From Curtobacterium pusillum (lineage in GTDB: Bacteria; Actinomycetota; Actinomycetes; Actinomycetales; Microbacteriaceae), in contig CP018783.1 in assembly GCA_002025645.1 (NCBI GenBank), positions 1,736,001 to 1,800,000 on the forward strand: DNA of 64,000 nt. Reading direction: 5' to 3'. Of the stretch, positions 8,073 through 17,323 are shown in pieces. Both the position numbers and the translations under genes were made by a program. The notes below the pieces were generated by a model. It was not told the origin of the DNA. It made no database searches and saw nothing but the letters and a program-made list of their open reading frames with translations. Each line of letters begins with the position of its first letter. The first letter of the stretch is position 1.

Positions 8073-9605
8073 TCAGGACTTCGACACGAATCGGAAGTCG
8101 GCGGCGCCGTCGGGGAAGTTCACGATCCCGGTCACGCCCTTCGCCACGGCGGTGTTCCCCTGTGGTTCGTAGAGGTACAGGTTCGGCGCGAACTGGTCCA
8201 TGACGATCTGATATTCCTTCTGGGTGAGCGCGTCACGCTGGTCCTGGTCGACCGTCTTGCCGACCTCGGCGGCGATCGAGGTCAGTTCGTCGTCCTTGAA
8301 GCCGGTGGCGAACCGGTCCAGACCGATGAGGTTGGTCGCCTCCGTGAAGCTGTCACCGTTCGCGAGCGTGAAGGAGCTGACGTAGAGGTCGTAGTTGCCG
8401 GCCTGTTGGTACTGCTGGAATGTCGCGACGTCGAGCGATTGCACCGAGATCTTGATACCGACCTTCGCAGCCATGGACTGAATCGACTGAGCGACCTCGT
8501 CGCTCTGACCGAAGATTCCAGACGGCACAAGCATCTTCAGGGTGCTCCCGTCGTAGCCAGACTCGGCCACAAGGGCCTTCGCAGCCTTGACGTCGTAGGT
8601 GTATCCGTCCGTCTTCTCGTACCCGACCGAATCCGGGGTCGACGGCCAGGTCGCGGCGCGACCTCCTCCGAGGAGATCGTCCACGAGAGACTTGCGGTCG
8701 ATCGCCTCGGACAGCGCTTGACGCAGCTTGGCGTTCGCGAACGACTTGCCGTCCCCGGACCGCAGGCCGAGGTAGATGTGCGAGCTCTCCGCGAACGAGT
8801 CGACCGTCGCGCCGGCCGCCTTGATGCGGTCGACGTCGTTCTGCGACACCATCTGCGCGACGTCGGTGTCACCCGCGATCAGGCTCGACGCTCGGCTCGT
8901 GTCGGAGGCGGCGAAGCTGTACTTGATGTGGTCGACGTTCGTCTTGTTCTTGGACGTCCAGTTCCACCACTTCGTGTTCTTGTCGAGGGAAACGGTGCCG
9001 GTCGCCGCGTTGTAGGCCGTCACGGTGAACGGACCCGTGCCGATCGGCTTCTTGAAGTACCCGGTCGGGTCGGCCTCGTAGGCGGCGGCTTCGATGACGG
9101 GGGTCCTCGACGCCATGTTGAGGAAGGACGGCATCGCGGCCTTGAAGTCGATCACGACGCTCGTGTCGCTCGGGGCCTCGACGCTCTTCAGTGCGGCGGA
9201 CCAGGCGCTGGCGTTGCGGATGTCCGGGTCCTCGAGGCGTTCGAGCGTCGCCTTCACGTCTGCCGAGGTGAACGCGCTGCCGTCCGAGAACTCGACGCCC
9301 TTGCGGAGCGTGAGCGTGACGGACATGTTGTCCGGGCTGAACTTCCACGCGGTGGCGAGGCCTGCCGTGTAGTCGCCCTTGTGGTCCGACGAGATGAGCA
9401 TGTCGCCCCACAGCATCCCGATCGAGTCCTGACCGACGCCGTCCGACGTCCAGTGGTCGAGGCCCGGCAGGTTCTCGACACCCTGGATGCTGACCGTCTG
9501 ACCAGAGGTGGGTGCGGCCGACGAGGTAGTGCTGCACCCGACGAGTCCGGTGAGGGCGAGTCCCGCGGTGACGGCGACCCCCGCTCGCTTGAGGATGGGT
9601 TGCAT
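8073..9605 (-). CDS. ABC transporter substrate-binding lipoprotein, family 5 (DppA/OppA-like)
   Basis: Extracellular lipid-anchored solute receptor of 510 residues. The start at 9605 has AAAGGAG upstream and gives a lipoprotein signal ending in lipobox LVGC with Cys24. Family 5 features include 'LRKGVEFSDGSAFTSADVKA' near residue 100 and 'GTGPFTV' near 185. It is the first gene of a five-gene operon (binding protein, DppB, DppC, lactonase, double ATPase). Family 5 proteins bind peptides but also nickel, sugars, opines and aromatic conjugates, so peptide specificity is not assumed. The promoter carries a regulon operator at 9730-9742. Confidence 0.92.
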   Translation of the reverse strand: MQPILKRAGVAVTAGLALTGLVGCSTTSSAAPTSGQTVSIQGVENLPGLDHWTSDGVGQDSIGMLWGDMLISSDHKGDYTAGLATAWKFSPDNMSVTLTLRKGVEFSDGSAFTSADVKATLERLEDPDIRNASAWSAALKSVEAPSDTSVVIDFKAAMPSFLNMASRTPVIEAAAYEADPTGYFKKPIGTGPFTVTAYNAATGTVSLDKNTKWWNWTSKNKTNVDHIKYSFAASDTSRASSLIAGDTDVAQMVSQNDVDRIKAAGATVDSFAESSHIYLGLRSGDGKSFANAKLRQALSEAIDRKSLVDDLLGGGRAATWPSTPDSVGYEKTDGYTYDVKAAKALVAESGYDGSTLKMLVPSGIFGQSDEVAQSIQSMAAKVGIKISVQSLDVATFQQYQQAGNYDLYVSSFTLANGDSFTEATNLIGLDRFATGFKDDELTSIAAEVGKTVDQDQRDALTQKEYQIVMDQFAPNLYLYEPQGNTAVAKGVTGIVNFPDGAADFRFVSKS

Positions 9606-9695
9606 CGGTTTCTCCTTTGAAATCGCTGACGAAATTCGGGTCGCACTTCGGCCGATCGGCCCGTATCTCGACGGTGAGAACGCGACGGTGGACCG

Positions 9696-9742
9696 ACCGT
9701 AGCGAGGAACGACCATTGGGGTCAACAGTTTTGTTGAACTAT
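9696..9742 (-). promoter_or_regulatory. promoter and GntR-type operator of the Dpp-like operon
   Basis: On the minus strand TTGACC (9725-9720), an 18-bp spacer and TACGGT (9701-9696) form a promoter for the operon at 9605. Just upstream of the -35 lies TTTGTTGAACTAT (9730-9742), 11 of 13 matches to ATTGTTSAACAAT. The operator overlaps the stop codon of the upstream hydrolase gene. Confidence 0.55.
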
Positions 9743-10974
9743 TTGTGATCCAGTTGTGCGCTGATCCGACCCGTGGACGAGTCGCGGCGGAACTGCTCGA
9801 GGAACGCCCAGCCGACCACGCCGGCCGTCACGGGCCAGCAGTGCGGTGCGTTCTCGACGACCGTGTACCGGAGCCCGACGAGACCGTCGGGCCGGAGCAC
9901 ATCGGCAGTCCAGTGCGTCAGTCCGCCGAGGTGCTCGACTCGCTCGCGGTCCCCAGCGAAGCCGATCGTGGCGTGCAGGTCCGAATCGGGACTGGATGAG
10001 TACGAACGGCACGCGTCCCGGTCCGGCGGCGCGCAACCGACGGTGGCGAGTTGCTTCGCGAGCTGACCGATCATCCAGTCGTGCCGGTCGACATCCGCCG
10101 GGGGTATCGGTTTGTCGCTGAACCGCCCACGCCCGGTGGTGACCCGCGTCGGATCACGACGGTCGTCGCGACGGGGGTCACGGTACGGGGCTGGCAGCGC
10201 TGAGCGCCCCCAGTCCTTCCGCGCGCGCCAGTCCCCCACGGGTGCGGGCGATGACGCTTCATGCTGACCGTTCAGGTGCATGACGGGAACGAACGCCTCC
10301 GTCAGGCGCGCGGTCTCCGCTTCGGTGAACGGCACGTTGTGGTTGTCCCAGTCGTAGTAGACCTCGTGCCCGCAGAGCACGACGCCGGCGAACCGTTCCG
10401 GGATGCGGAACAGTGCCGAGCGGACCTGACACGCCCCCTGGGACTCGCCCATCAGGTAGACCCGCTCGCTGTCGACCGGGAACAGTTCCTCGACGCGATC
10501 GAGGACCCGTTCGGTGTTCCGCCAGTTCGTGTCCTGGAGGAAGGCCACCATGAGGCGCTCGGAGGCCGCGAGTTCGGGGAGGCCCCCGAGGAACTCCTCG
10601 TCGGAGATCGACGCGAACCCACCGTGGTGCGCGATGACGAGCGGGAAGCGAGCACCGTCCGCGGCAGCTCGTGCGGATTCCTCCGGGACGATCAGGACCC
10701 ACCTGGAGTAGTAGTCGTCGTTCTCGAAGACGAGACGACGCAGCCCCAGCTCGCGGTAGTGCGCCTCAATCGCGGGCCCCGTCGGGTCTTCCTCGAACGT
10801 GAACCCCAGGCGGAGTCGACGGAGGTGCTCCTGTCCGTACTCCGTGGCGAGGAACGCGCCGATGTCCGCTCTCCCGTTGTGCGAGATCCGCAACAGGTCG
10901 ACCGCCGCCTCGACCTTGCGCCGCATGAGATCCTCGTCGTCACGCTGCGCGCCGATCGTTTCCACAGTGAGCAT
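9739..10974 (-). CDS. alpha/beta hydrolase, paralogue of 954-2240
   Basis: Predicted cytoplasmic serine hydrolase of 411 residues. Nucleophile elbow GESQGA at about 176-181 (Ser178), 'AHHGG' at about 115 and a C-terminal 'NAPHCWP' histidine match the layout of the protein at 954-2240, with which it shares many blocks over its full length. The ATG at 10974 is chosen for the strong GAGGAGG eight bases upstream; an in-frame ATG further upstream lies in the promoter. Its own operator-bearing promoter lies at 11012-11042. It is expressed upstream of the Dpp-like importer and probably acts on the imported compound; the substrate is unknown. Confidence 0.75.
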   Translation of the reverse strand: MLTVETIGAQRDDEDLMRRKVEAAVDLLRISHNGRADIGAFLATEYGQEHLRRLRLGFTFEEDPTGPAIEAHYRELGLRRLVFENDDYYSRWVLIVPEESARAAADGARFPLVIAHHGGFASISDEEFLGGLPELAASERLMVAFLQDTNWRNTERVLDRVEELFPVDSERVYLMGESQGACQVRSALFRIPERFAGVVLCGHEVYYDWDNHNVPFTEAETARLTEAFVPVMHLNGQHEASSPAPVGDWRARKDWGRSALPAPYRDPRRDDRRDPTRVTTGRGRFSDKPIPPADVDRHDWMIGQLAKQLATVGCAPPDRDACRSYSSSPDSDLHATIGFAGDRERVEHLGGLTHWTADVLRPDGLVGLRYTVVENAPHCWPVTAGVVGWAFLEQFRRDSSTGRISAQLDHK

Positions 10975-11011
10975 CGCCGCTCCTCCTCGTCGAGACCGCG
11001 TCGCCAGGAAG

Positions 11012-11042
11012 AGCATATCGTACTTCGATATCGTTCAACAAT
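11012..11042 (-). promoter_or_regulatory. hydrolase promoter overlapped by GntR-type operator
   Basis: Minus-strand TTGTTG (11041-11036), 18-bp spacer and TATGCT (11017-11012) fit a promoter for the hydrolase at 10974. The operator ATCGTTCAACAAT (11030-11042, 12 of 13 to ATTGTTSAACAAT) overlaps the -35. A further inverted repeat ATATCG/CGATAT (11015-11020 and 11026-11031) fills the spacer and -10. Confidence 0.6.
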
Positions 11043-11050
11043 AACTGAGT

Positions 11051-11091
11051 GCGAGCCGCGTCCTGGACGTCAGGAACCGGACGCGGCTCGC
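11051..11091. terminator. hairpin terminator, 3' side of the gluconeogenesis operon
   Basis: Arms GCGAGCCGCGTCC (11051-11063) and its reverse complement (11079-11091) enclose a 15-base loop. It lies about 150 bases past the glpX stop and before the hydrolase promoter. I see no gene in 11092-11238. Confidence 0.55.
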
Positions 11092-11238
11092 GCAGGTCAC
11101 GGTTGATCGGACCTGCTCCCGGGCGTGACCGCCCGGCTCCGACCCGGGTTCCGACACATGGATCCGGGGCGGAGACCGATCGAGATGGCCCGATCGGTCG
11201 GTTCGTGGCATCAGCGGGTCAGGACCGCGCGGTGCTCG

Positions 11239-12240
11239 TCAGAACCACTTCTCGGCGCGGTGGTCGGCCTGGATCCGGCGGATCGTGTTCGAGCGGGAGC
11301 GGAGCACGAGCGAGTCGGTGTGGATGACACCACGCGACCGGCGGACACCGTCGACGAGGACACCGTCGGTGACACCCGTCGCGACGAAGAACGTGTTGTC
11401 GCCCGTGACGAGGTCGTCCTGGTCGAGGACCTTGTCGAGGTCGTGTCCGGCGGCGATGGCCTTCTCGCGCTCCTCGTCGTCCTTCGGCTGCAGCTTGCCG
11501 AGGATCACACCACCGAGCGCCTTGATCGCACACGCAGTGATGATGCCCTCCGGCGTCCCGCCGACACCGACGCACATGTCGATCGTCGACCCCGGCAACG
11601 CCGCCGAGATACCGCCCGCGACATCCCCGTCCAGCAGCAACCGCGTGCCGGCACCCGTGGCACGGATCGCACGGATCAGTTCGTCGTGCCGGGGACGGTC
11701 GAGGACGGCGATCTGCATGTCCTCGAGGTCCTTGCCCTTCGCCTTCGCGAGCGCACGGATGTTGTCACCGATCGGCTTCTCGAGGTCGAGGACGCCACGG
11801 CCTTCGGGCCCCGCGGCGATCTTGTCCATGTAGAACACGGCGGACGGGTCGTACATCGAGCCGCGGTCCGAGACGGCCATGACGGAGATGGCGTTCTGAC
11901 GGCCGGCGGCGGTCAGCGAGGTGCCGTCGATCGGGTCCACGGCGATGTCGCAGGCCGGACCGTGTCCGTTGCCGACGTGCTCCCCGTTGTAGAGCATCGG
12001 AGCGTTGTCCTTCTCACCCTCACCGATCACGACGACACCGTCGAAGTTCACCGTCCCGAGGAACTTCCGCATCGCGTCCACCGCAGCACCGTCCGCGAGG
12101 TTCTTCTCACCGCGCCCGACCCACGGCTGCGCACGGATCGCCGCAGCCTCCGTCGCACGGACCAACTCCAACGCCAGGTTGCGGTCGGGCTGGAGGAACA
12201 GGGAACCGGTCTCAGCCGCTCGGAGCGTGGACACGGTCAT
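11239..12240 (-). CDS. glpX: fructose-1,6-bisphosphatase class II
   Basis: Hydrolyses fructose 1,6-bisphosphate to fructose 6-phosphate, the irreversible late step of gluconeogenesis, in the cytoplasm. The protein is 333 residues, normal for GlpX, with metal-site motifs GEGEKD at 73-78 and DPIDGT at 102-107, and the conserved 'GVGGTPEG' near 215. The ATG at 12240 overlaps the GAPDH stop (ATGA), and the longer frame upstream lacks such support. It is the last gene of the pckG-gap-glpX operon. Confidence 0.95.
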   Translation of the reverse strand: MTVSTLRAAETGSLFLQPDRNLALELVRATEAAAIRAQPWVGRGEKNLADGAAVDAMRKFLGTVNFDGVVVIGEGEKDNAPMLYNGEHVGNGHGPACDIAVDPIDGTSLTAAGRQNAISVMAVSDRGSMYDPSAVFYMDKIAAGPEGRGVLDLEKPIGDNIRALAKAKGKDLEDMQIAVLDRPRHDELIRAIRATGAGTRLLLDGDVAGGISAALPGSTIDMCVGVGGTPEGIITACAIKALGGVILGKLQPKDDEEREKAIAAGHDLDKVLDQDDLVTGDNTFFVATGVTDGVLVDGVRRSRGVIHTDSLVLRSRSNTIRRIQADHRAEKWF

Positions 12241-13736
12241 GCGAGCACCCCCCGGGCTTCGACGGCCACGGGGCTGCGGTTGGTCAGACGCCATTCGGGC
12301 GTCGGGAACGTGTCGAGACGGACGCCGGTCATGGACTCCAGGATGCGGACGACCTGGCGACTGTAGCCGTACTCGTTGTCGTACCAGACGTAGACCACGA
12401 CGGACGTGGAACCGTCGGCGATGGTCGCGAGCCCGTCGACGACGCCTGCCTTGCGCGCCCCGAGGATGTCACTCGACACGATCTCGGGCGAGTCGACGTA
12501 GTCGACCTGAGCGTGCAGTGGCGATCGCAGGGAGACGTCTCGGAGGTACCCGTTGAGCTCGTCGCGATCCACGGGTGTCGCGAGGCGCAGGTTCAGGACG
12601 GCGATCGAGACGTCCGGCGTGGGCACCCGGATCGCGTTCCCGGTCAGCTTGCCGGCGAGGGCCGGATACGCCTTGGCCACCGCGCGTGCTGCTCCGGTCT
12701 CGGCGAGGACCATGTTCAGCGCCGCCGAGCGCCCGCGACGATCCGCCCGATGGTGGTTGTCGGTCAGGTTCTGGTCGTTCGTGAACGAGTGCACGGTCTC
12801 GACGTGGCCGTGCTCGACTCCGAACCGCCGGTCGAGCGCCGCGAGCACCGGGGTCACGGCGTTCGTCGTGCACGACGCCGCCGCGACGATGGGAGCGCCG
12901 ACAGCGTCGGCGTCGTTGATGCCGAAGACGATGTTCGGGATCGTGCCGGAAGCCGGCGCGGTCAGGACGACCCGACCCACCCCCACGTTCCGGAGGTGCT
13001 GGGACAGCCCCGCCTCGTCCCGCCACCGGCCGGTGTTGTCGACGACGATGGCGTGCTCGATGCCGTACGCGCGGTAGTCGACCGCGCCCGGATCGTCCGC
13101 GCGGATGAACTGGATCACCGTACCGTTGGCCGTGATCGTGTCGGCTTCCTGGTCCACCGTGATGCTGCCGTTGAAGGGACCGTGCACGCTGTCACGCCGG
13201 AGCAGGCTGGCCCGCTTCACCAGGTCCTCGCCGCCACCACCACGGACCACGACCGCTCGGAGGCGGAGCCCGCTGGCACCGCCCGCGCGGGCGAGCAGGA
13301 TCCGTGCGACGAGACGCCCGATCCGCCCGAAGCCGTACAGGACGACGTCCGTCGACCGGACACCGTACGCACCACGGCCGACGACCGGTGCGAGGTGCTC
13401 GACGAGGAACTGGTCGAGGTCGAGGTCGGATTGCGTTCGGAACCGTCGGTTGAGATCTGCGACGTCGATGACGGCCGGGCCGAGATCGAGTGTCGACAGG
13501 CGGTGCAGGACGGGCAGGATCTCCTGCGGCGAGAGCTCCTCGCCGTCCAGGTGCCGGGCGAACCGGTGCAGTTTCAGCAGTTCGATCGCCGACCGGTTCG
13601 GGAGACGCCGTCCGTGGATGGTCGTCACCACGTTGTTCCGTCGGTACAGGCCACCGATGATCGGGACCATCGACTCCGCGACGGTCTCGTTGTCGATCCA
13701 CGCACCGAGGACCGATGCCACGTCGACCGCGGTCAT
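12237..13736 (-). CDS. gap: glyceraldehyde-3-phosphate dehydrogenase, long form
   Basis: NAD(P)-dependent GAPDH of 499 residues, well above the usual 335. About 130 extra N-terminal residues precede the Rossmann motif 'GFGRIGR' (about 135-141). The catalytic cysteine is Cys289 in ASCTTN, and the NAD-site 'YDNEYGYS' lies near the C-terminus. This long form is known in actinobacteria such as corynebacterial second GAPDHs; its position between PEPCK and GlpX implies anabolic (gluconeogenic) use. ATGA overlaps on both sides bind it tightly to the operon. Confidence 0.92.
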   Translation of the reverse strand: MTAVDVASVLGAWIDNETVAESMVPIIGGLYRRNNVVTTIHGRRLPNRSAIELLKLHRFARHLDGEELSPQEILPVLHRLSTLDLGPAVIDVADLNRRFRTQSDLDLDQFLVEHLAPVVGRGAYGVRSTDVVLYGFGRIGRLVARILLARAGGASGLRLRAVVVRGGGGEDLVKRASLLRRDSVHGPFNGSITVDQEADTITANGTVIQFIRADDPGAVDYRAYGIEHAIVVDNTGRWRDEAGLSQHLRNVGVGRVVLTAPASGTIPNIVFGINDADAVGAPIVAAASCTTNAVTPVLAALDRRFGVEHGHVETVHSFTNDQNLTDNHHRADRRGRSAALNMVLAETGAARAVAKAYPALAGKLTGNAIRVPTPDVSIAVLNLRLATPVDRDELNGYLRDVSLRSPLHAQVDYVDSPEIVSSDILGARKAGVVDGLATIADGSTSVVVYVWYDNEYGYSRQVVRILESMTGVRLDTFPTPEWRLTNRSPVAVEARGVLA

Positions 13737-15661
13737 GCCGCCACCTCGCTCAGGGGCGATCCGTCCGTCGCCGACTGGGCCGCTGCGTGGAGCCGCGAGC
13801 GGAGGTGGTCGAGCTCGGTCCGCAGCACCTGCGGGACGCGGTCTCCGAACTCGTCGAAGAACGTCTCGGTCTCGTCGCATTCACGCAACCACGCCTCGGG
13901 GTCGACGTCGAACAGCTCGGCGAGCGCGGACGGCGCGATGTCGAGCCCGTCGAGGTCCAGCCCGGCACCCTCCGGCAGTCCACCGATCGCCGAGTCGGTC
14001 ACGGCGGTGTCGCCCGAGATCCGCCCGGCGATCCAGGCGAGGACGCGCGCGTTCTCGCCGAAGCCCGGCCACAGGAACGTCCCGTCCTCGCCCCTGCGGA
14101 ACCAGTTCACTTGGAAGACCGCCGGCGCGCGATCCCCGAGGGCGGCGCCGACGTCGAGCCAGTGCTGCCAGTAGTCGGCCATGTCGTAGCCGACGAACGG
14201 GAGCATGCCGAACGGATCACGACGGAGTCGCCCGACCGCGCCCTCCTGCGCCGCCGTGGTCTCACTCGCGACGGTCGCGCCGATGAACACCCCGTGCGCC
14301 CAGCTCTCGGCCTGGACCACGAGCGGGACGTTGGTCGTCCGACGCCCGCCGAACACGATGGCGTCCACCGGCACACCGTCGGCGGCGTGCCAGTCCTCGG
14401 CGAGCGTCCGGCACTGTTCGATCGGCGCGGTGAACCGGGCGTTCGGGTGCGCTGCCGGAGTGCCGGAGTCCGGCGTCCAGTGGTACCCCTGCCAGTCGAT
14501 CAGGTGCGCGGGCGGCTCGGCCGTCTTGCCCTCCCACCAGACCTCGCCGTCGTCGGTCAGCGCGACGTTCGTGAAGATGGTGTGGCGCCGCATGGTGTCC
14601 ATGGCGACGGGGTTGCTCTCGACCGAGGTCCCCGGGGCAACCCCGAAGAACCCGGCCTCGGGGTTGATCGCGCGGAGCGTGCCGTCCGGCCCCGGGCGGA
14701 GCCAGGCGATGTCGTCGCCGATCGTCTCGACCCGCCAACCAGGAAGTGTCGGTTGGAGCATCGCGAGGTTCGTCTTGCCGCACGCGCTCGGGAACGACGC
14801 GGCCAGGTGGAACGCGCGGCCGTCGGGCGCGGTGAGCTTGATGAGGAGCATGTGTTCGGCGAGCCATCCCTCGTCGCGGGCGATCGTCGAGGCGATCCGC
14901 AGCGCGAAGCACTTCTTCGGAAGCAGCGCGTTCCCGCCGTACCCCGAGCCGAAGGACCAGATCGAGGACTCCTCGGGGAAGTGGCAGACGTACTTCGTCG
15001 GGTTGCTCGGCCAGGCGACGTCCTCGATGCGACGACCACGGTGGTCCCGAAGGGGCATCCCGACGCTGTGGACACCGGCGACCCACGGTGTGTCCGGACC
15101 GATCTCGGCGAGCGCGTGGTCACCGACCCGGGTCATGACGGACAGGGACACCGCAGCGTACGGCGAGTCGGTGATCTGCACACCGAGCCGCGAGATCGCC
15201 CCACCGATCGGCCCCATCGAGTAGGGCACGACGTACATCGTCCGTCCACGCATGCACTCGGCGAAGAGTCCGTCGAGCTCGGCGTGCATCCCGCCCGGCG
15301 CACGCCAGTTGTTCGTCGGCCCGGCATCCGACGCGTCCTGCGAGCAGATGAACGTCCGGTCCTCGATCCGCGCGACGTCCGCGGGATCGGACCGCGCGAG
15401 GAAGCTGTCCGGGTGGGCGCCGGGATCGAGGCGGATCAGCGAGCCGGCCTCGACCATCTCGTCAGTGAGTCGGCTCCACTCCGCCTCGGAGCCGTCACAC
15501 CAGACCACCGCGTCGGGCCGAGTGAGCGTCGCGATCCGGACGACCCAGCGGGCGAGATCCGGGTTCGCGACTCCGTGCCGCCAGGCCCCGTCGGGGACGT
15601 CCGTGAGCGGCGTGGCCGGGAGCGGCGGGAAGCGGTGTTCGTGCGTGGCCTGCGGTTGCAT
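13733..15661 (-). CDS. pckG: phosphoenolpyruvate carboxykinase (GTP)
   Basis: Converts oxaloacetate and GTP to phosphoenolpyruvate, CO2 and GDP in the cytoplasm, the entry step of gluconeogenesis. The protein is 642 residues. The P-loop 'FPSACGKTN' at 290-298 contains the hallmark reactive cysteine (Cys294) of the GTP class; 'GDDIAW' near 315 and 'FVGYDMADYWQHW' near 500 also fit. The ATG at 15661 follows GAGGAGAATC. It is the first gene of the operon and is divergent from a ScfR/RamB-like regulator, so it is likely controlled by carbon supply. Aldol products of the ring-cleavage genes in this window (oxaloacetate, pruvate-level acids) would feed it. Confidence 0.96.
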   Translation of the reverse strand: MQPQATHEHRFPPLPATPLTDVPDGAWRHGVANPDLARWVVRIATLTRPDAVVWCDGSEAEWSRLTDEMVEAGSLIRLDPGAHPDSFLARSDPADVARIEDRTFICSQDASDAGPTNNWRAPGGMHAELDGLFAECMRGRTMYVVPYSMGPIGGAISRLGVQITDSPYAAVSLSVMTRVGDHALAEIGPDTPWVAGVHSVGMPLRDHRGRRIEDVAWPSNPTKYVCHFPEESSIWSFGSGYGGNALLPKKCFALRIASTIARDEGWLAEHMLLIKLTAPDGRAFHLAASFPSACGKTNLAMLQPTLPGWRVETIGDDIAWLRPGPDGTLRAINPEAGFFGVAPGTSVESNPVAMDTMRRHTIFTNVALTDDGEVWWEGKTAEPPAHLIDWQGYHWTPDSGTPAAHPNARFTAPIEQCRTLAEDWHAADGVPVDAIVFGGRRTTNVPLVVQAESWAHGVFIGATVASETTAAQEGAVGRLRRDPFGMLPFVGYDMADYWQHWLDVGAALGDRAPAVFQVNWFRRGEDGTFLWPGFGENARVLAWIAGRISGDTAVTDSAIGGLPEGAGLDLDGLDIAPSALAELFDVDPEAWLRECDETETFFDEFGDRVPQVLRTELDHLRSRLHAAAQSATDGSPLSEVAA

Positions 15662-15749
15662 CGGATTCTCCTCGTCGAGATGTCGTGGTTCCAGGTTGCG
15701 TGTCCCTCGACGTCGAGAGAGAATCCGAGCACGTGAAGATCCCCTGTTC

Positions 15750-15764
15750 TTCACGAACCGTGAA
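15750..15764. promoter_or_regulatory. inverted repeat between pckG and the ScfR-like gene
   Basis: TTCACG (15750-15755), AAC, CGTGAA (15759-15764) is a perfect 6-bp-arm inverted repeat in the 113-base divergent region. A second GTGAAG copy occurs at 15733. It is a candidate operator for the adjacent regulator, and part of it doubles as the AAGGA ribosome site of that gene. Confidence 0.45.
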
Positions 15765-15774
15765 GGATCACACC

Positions 15775-17250
15775 GTGGTGATGTCCCCCGAGCTCTCCGC
15801 TGCACTCCTCGGCCAGCGGATCCGACACTTCCGCACGCGTCGAGGGTTGACCCTCCAGGCACTCGGGGACGTGACCGGACTCGCGCCGAGCCAGCTCTCG
15901 ATGATCGAGAACGGACAGCGCGAGCCGCGACTCTCGGTGACGACACGGATCGCCGCAGCCCTCGACGTGAGCTTCGCGGTGCTGACCACACCGGAGGCAC
16001 CGACACCGCGGGCGGCGCTCGAGCTGGAGCTCGGCCGGCTGCAGTCGTCGGACCTGGCGCGCGCGAACGGCCTGCCCGTGGTCGAGGTCAGGAGGACGAC
16101 ACCCGACGACGTCCTCGCCGCGCTGGTGGGCCTGCACCGAGCACTCGCGCAGCGAGCGTCGGAGTCGGCGGTGACCCCCGAGGCCGCTCGACGGGCGATG
16201 ATCGCGCTCCGGCTCGAGGGGCAGGCAGTCGACAACTACCACGAGCGGATCGAGGACGAGGCCGCATCGCTGATGGCGTCGATCGAGCACCCGCGTGGCC
16301 CGCTGACGCACCGGAGCGTCGCCCTGCTCGCCGAACGGTTTGGGTTCCAGCTGGTGCACGCCGAGGACCTCCCCGCGTCGACCCGCACCGTGACCGACCT
16401 CCGGAACGGAGTGATCTACCTCCCGCCAGCCAGCCGTCCGGGTGGCCACGGGCTCCGCAGTCTCGCGTTGCAGGCCCTTGCACACCGGGTCCTCGGCCAC
16501 ACGACACCGGTCGACTACGCGGACTTCCTCCGGCAGCGCATCGAGATCACGACCTTCGCCGCCGCATGCCTCGTCCCCCGCGACGCCGCAGTCGCATTCC
16601 TCCGTTCGGCGAAGTCGGAGCGGGACATCGCGCTCGAGGACTTCCGCGACGTCTTCGGGGTCACGCACGAGACGGCCGCACACCGCTTCACGAGTCTCGC
16701 GACCCGCTTCTTGGACATCCCGACCCACTTCCTGCGTCTCCGTCGGGACGGTTCGATCGTGAAGGGGTACGAGAACGACGACATCCACCTGCCGTCCGAC
16801 ACCGACGGTGGGATCGTCGGCGCGGTCGTCTGCGCGAAGTGGGCGGCGCGCACCGCGTTCGAGCACCGAGCTCGTTCCCGCGAGCACTACCAGTACACCG
16901 ACACGCCCCGCGGCACGTTCTGGTGCAGCGTGCAGACCGGGACCGCGGAATCGGAGTTCTCGATCACCCTCGGCGTCCCGTTCGCCCACGCGCAGTGGTT
17001 CCGCGGCCGCGAGACCACGGTCCGGCAGGTGTCGAACTGCCCCGATCCGGCCTGTTGCCGTCGCCCCGCTCGGTCCGCCGAGATGCGGTGGCGCGATGCT
17101 GCCTGGCCGAGCGCGAAGCTCGGGGAGCACGTCCTGGCGCCGCTCCCGACCGGACGGTTCCCCGGAGTGGACGATGGCGAGGTCTACCGTTTCCTCGACG
17201 AGCACGCCTGGATGTTCCGCCAAACCGACGCAGAGCGGAACGATCGGTGA
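15775..17250 (+). CDS. XRE/ScfR-type regulator of short-chain acid and acetate metabolism (RamB-like)
   Basis: Transcription factor of about 491 residues. An N-terminal XRE helix-turn-helix ('LGQRIRHFRTRRGLTLQALG', 'LAPSQLSMIENGQREP') is followed by a mid IrrE-peptidase-like domain ('ALAHRVLGH') and a cysteine-bearing C-terminal domain ('NCPDPACCRRP'). This architecture is that of RamB, ScfR and PrpR of corynebacteria and mycobacteria, which control acetate, propionate and glyoxylate genes. GTG at 15775 is seven bases from AAGGA; the ATG at 15781 is the alternative. Divergence from pckG suggests it controls the gluconeogenesis operon. The ligand (acyl-CoA in relatives) is inference. Confidence 0.82.
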   Translation: MVMSPELSAALLGQRIRHFRTRRGLTLQALGDVTGLAPSQLSMIENGQREPRLSVTTRIAAALDVSFAVLTTPEAPTPRAALELELGRLQSSDLARANGLPVVEVRRTTPDDVLAALVGLHRALAQRASESAVTPEAARRAMIALRLEGQAVDNYHERIEDEAASLMASIEHPRGPLTHRSVALLAERFGFQLVHAEDLPASTRTVTDLRNGVIYLPPASRPGGHGLRSLALQALAHRVLGHTTPVDYADFLRQRIEITTFAAACLVPRDAAVAFLRSAKSERDIALEDFRDVFGVTHETAAHRFTSLATRFLDIPTHFLRLRRDGSIVKGYENDDIHLPSDTDGGIVGAVVCAKWAARTAFEHRARSREHYQYTDTPRGTFWCSVQTGTAESEFSITLGVPFAHAQWFRGRETTVRQVSNCPDPACCRRPARSAEMRWRDAAWPSAKLGEHVLAPLPTGRFPGVDDGEVYRFLDEHAWMFRQTDAERNDR

Positions 17251-17323
17251 TCTTCACAGAGCCGCTCCGACGCCGCGTGGCCCCGGTCACGCGAGCGTGG
17301 ACACGAACCGACGAGAGGACCTC

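Noticed and set aside
13715..15736. A 673-codon open frame on the plus strand opposite pckG
   Set aside because: High GC keeps antisense frames open; the minus strand encodes a complete PEPCK with all motifs and coupled neighbours.
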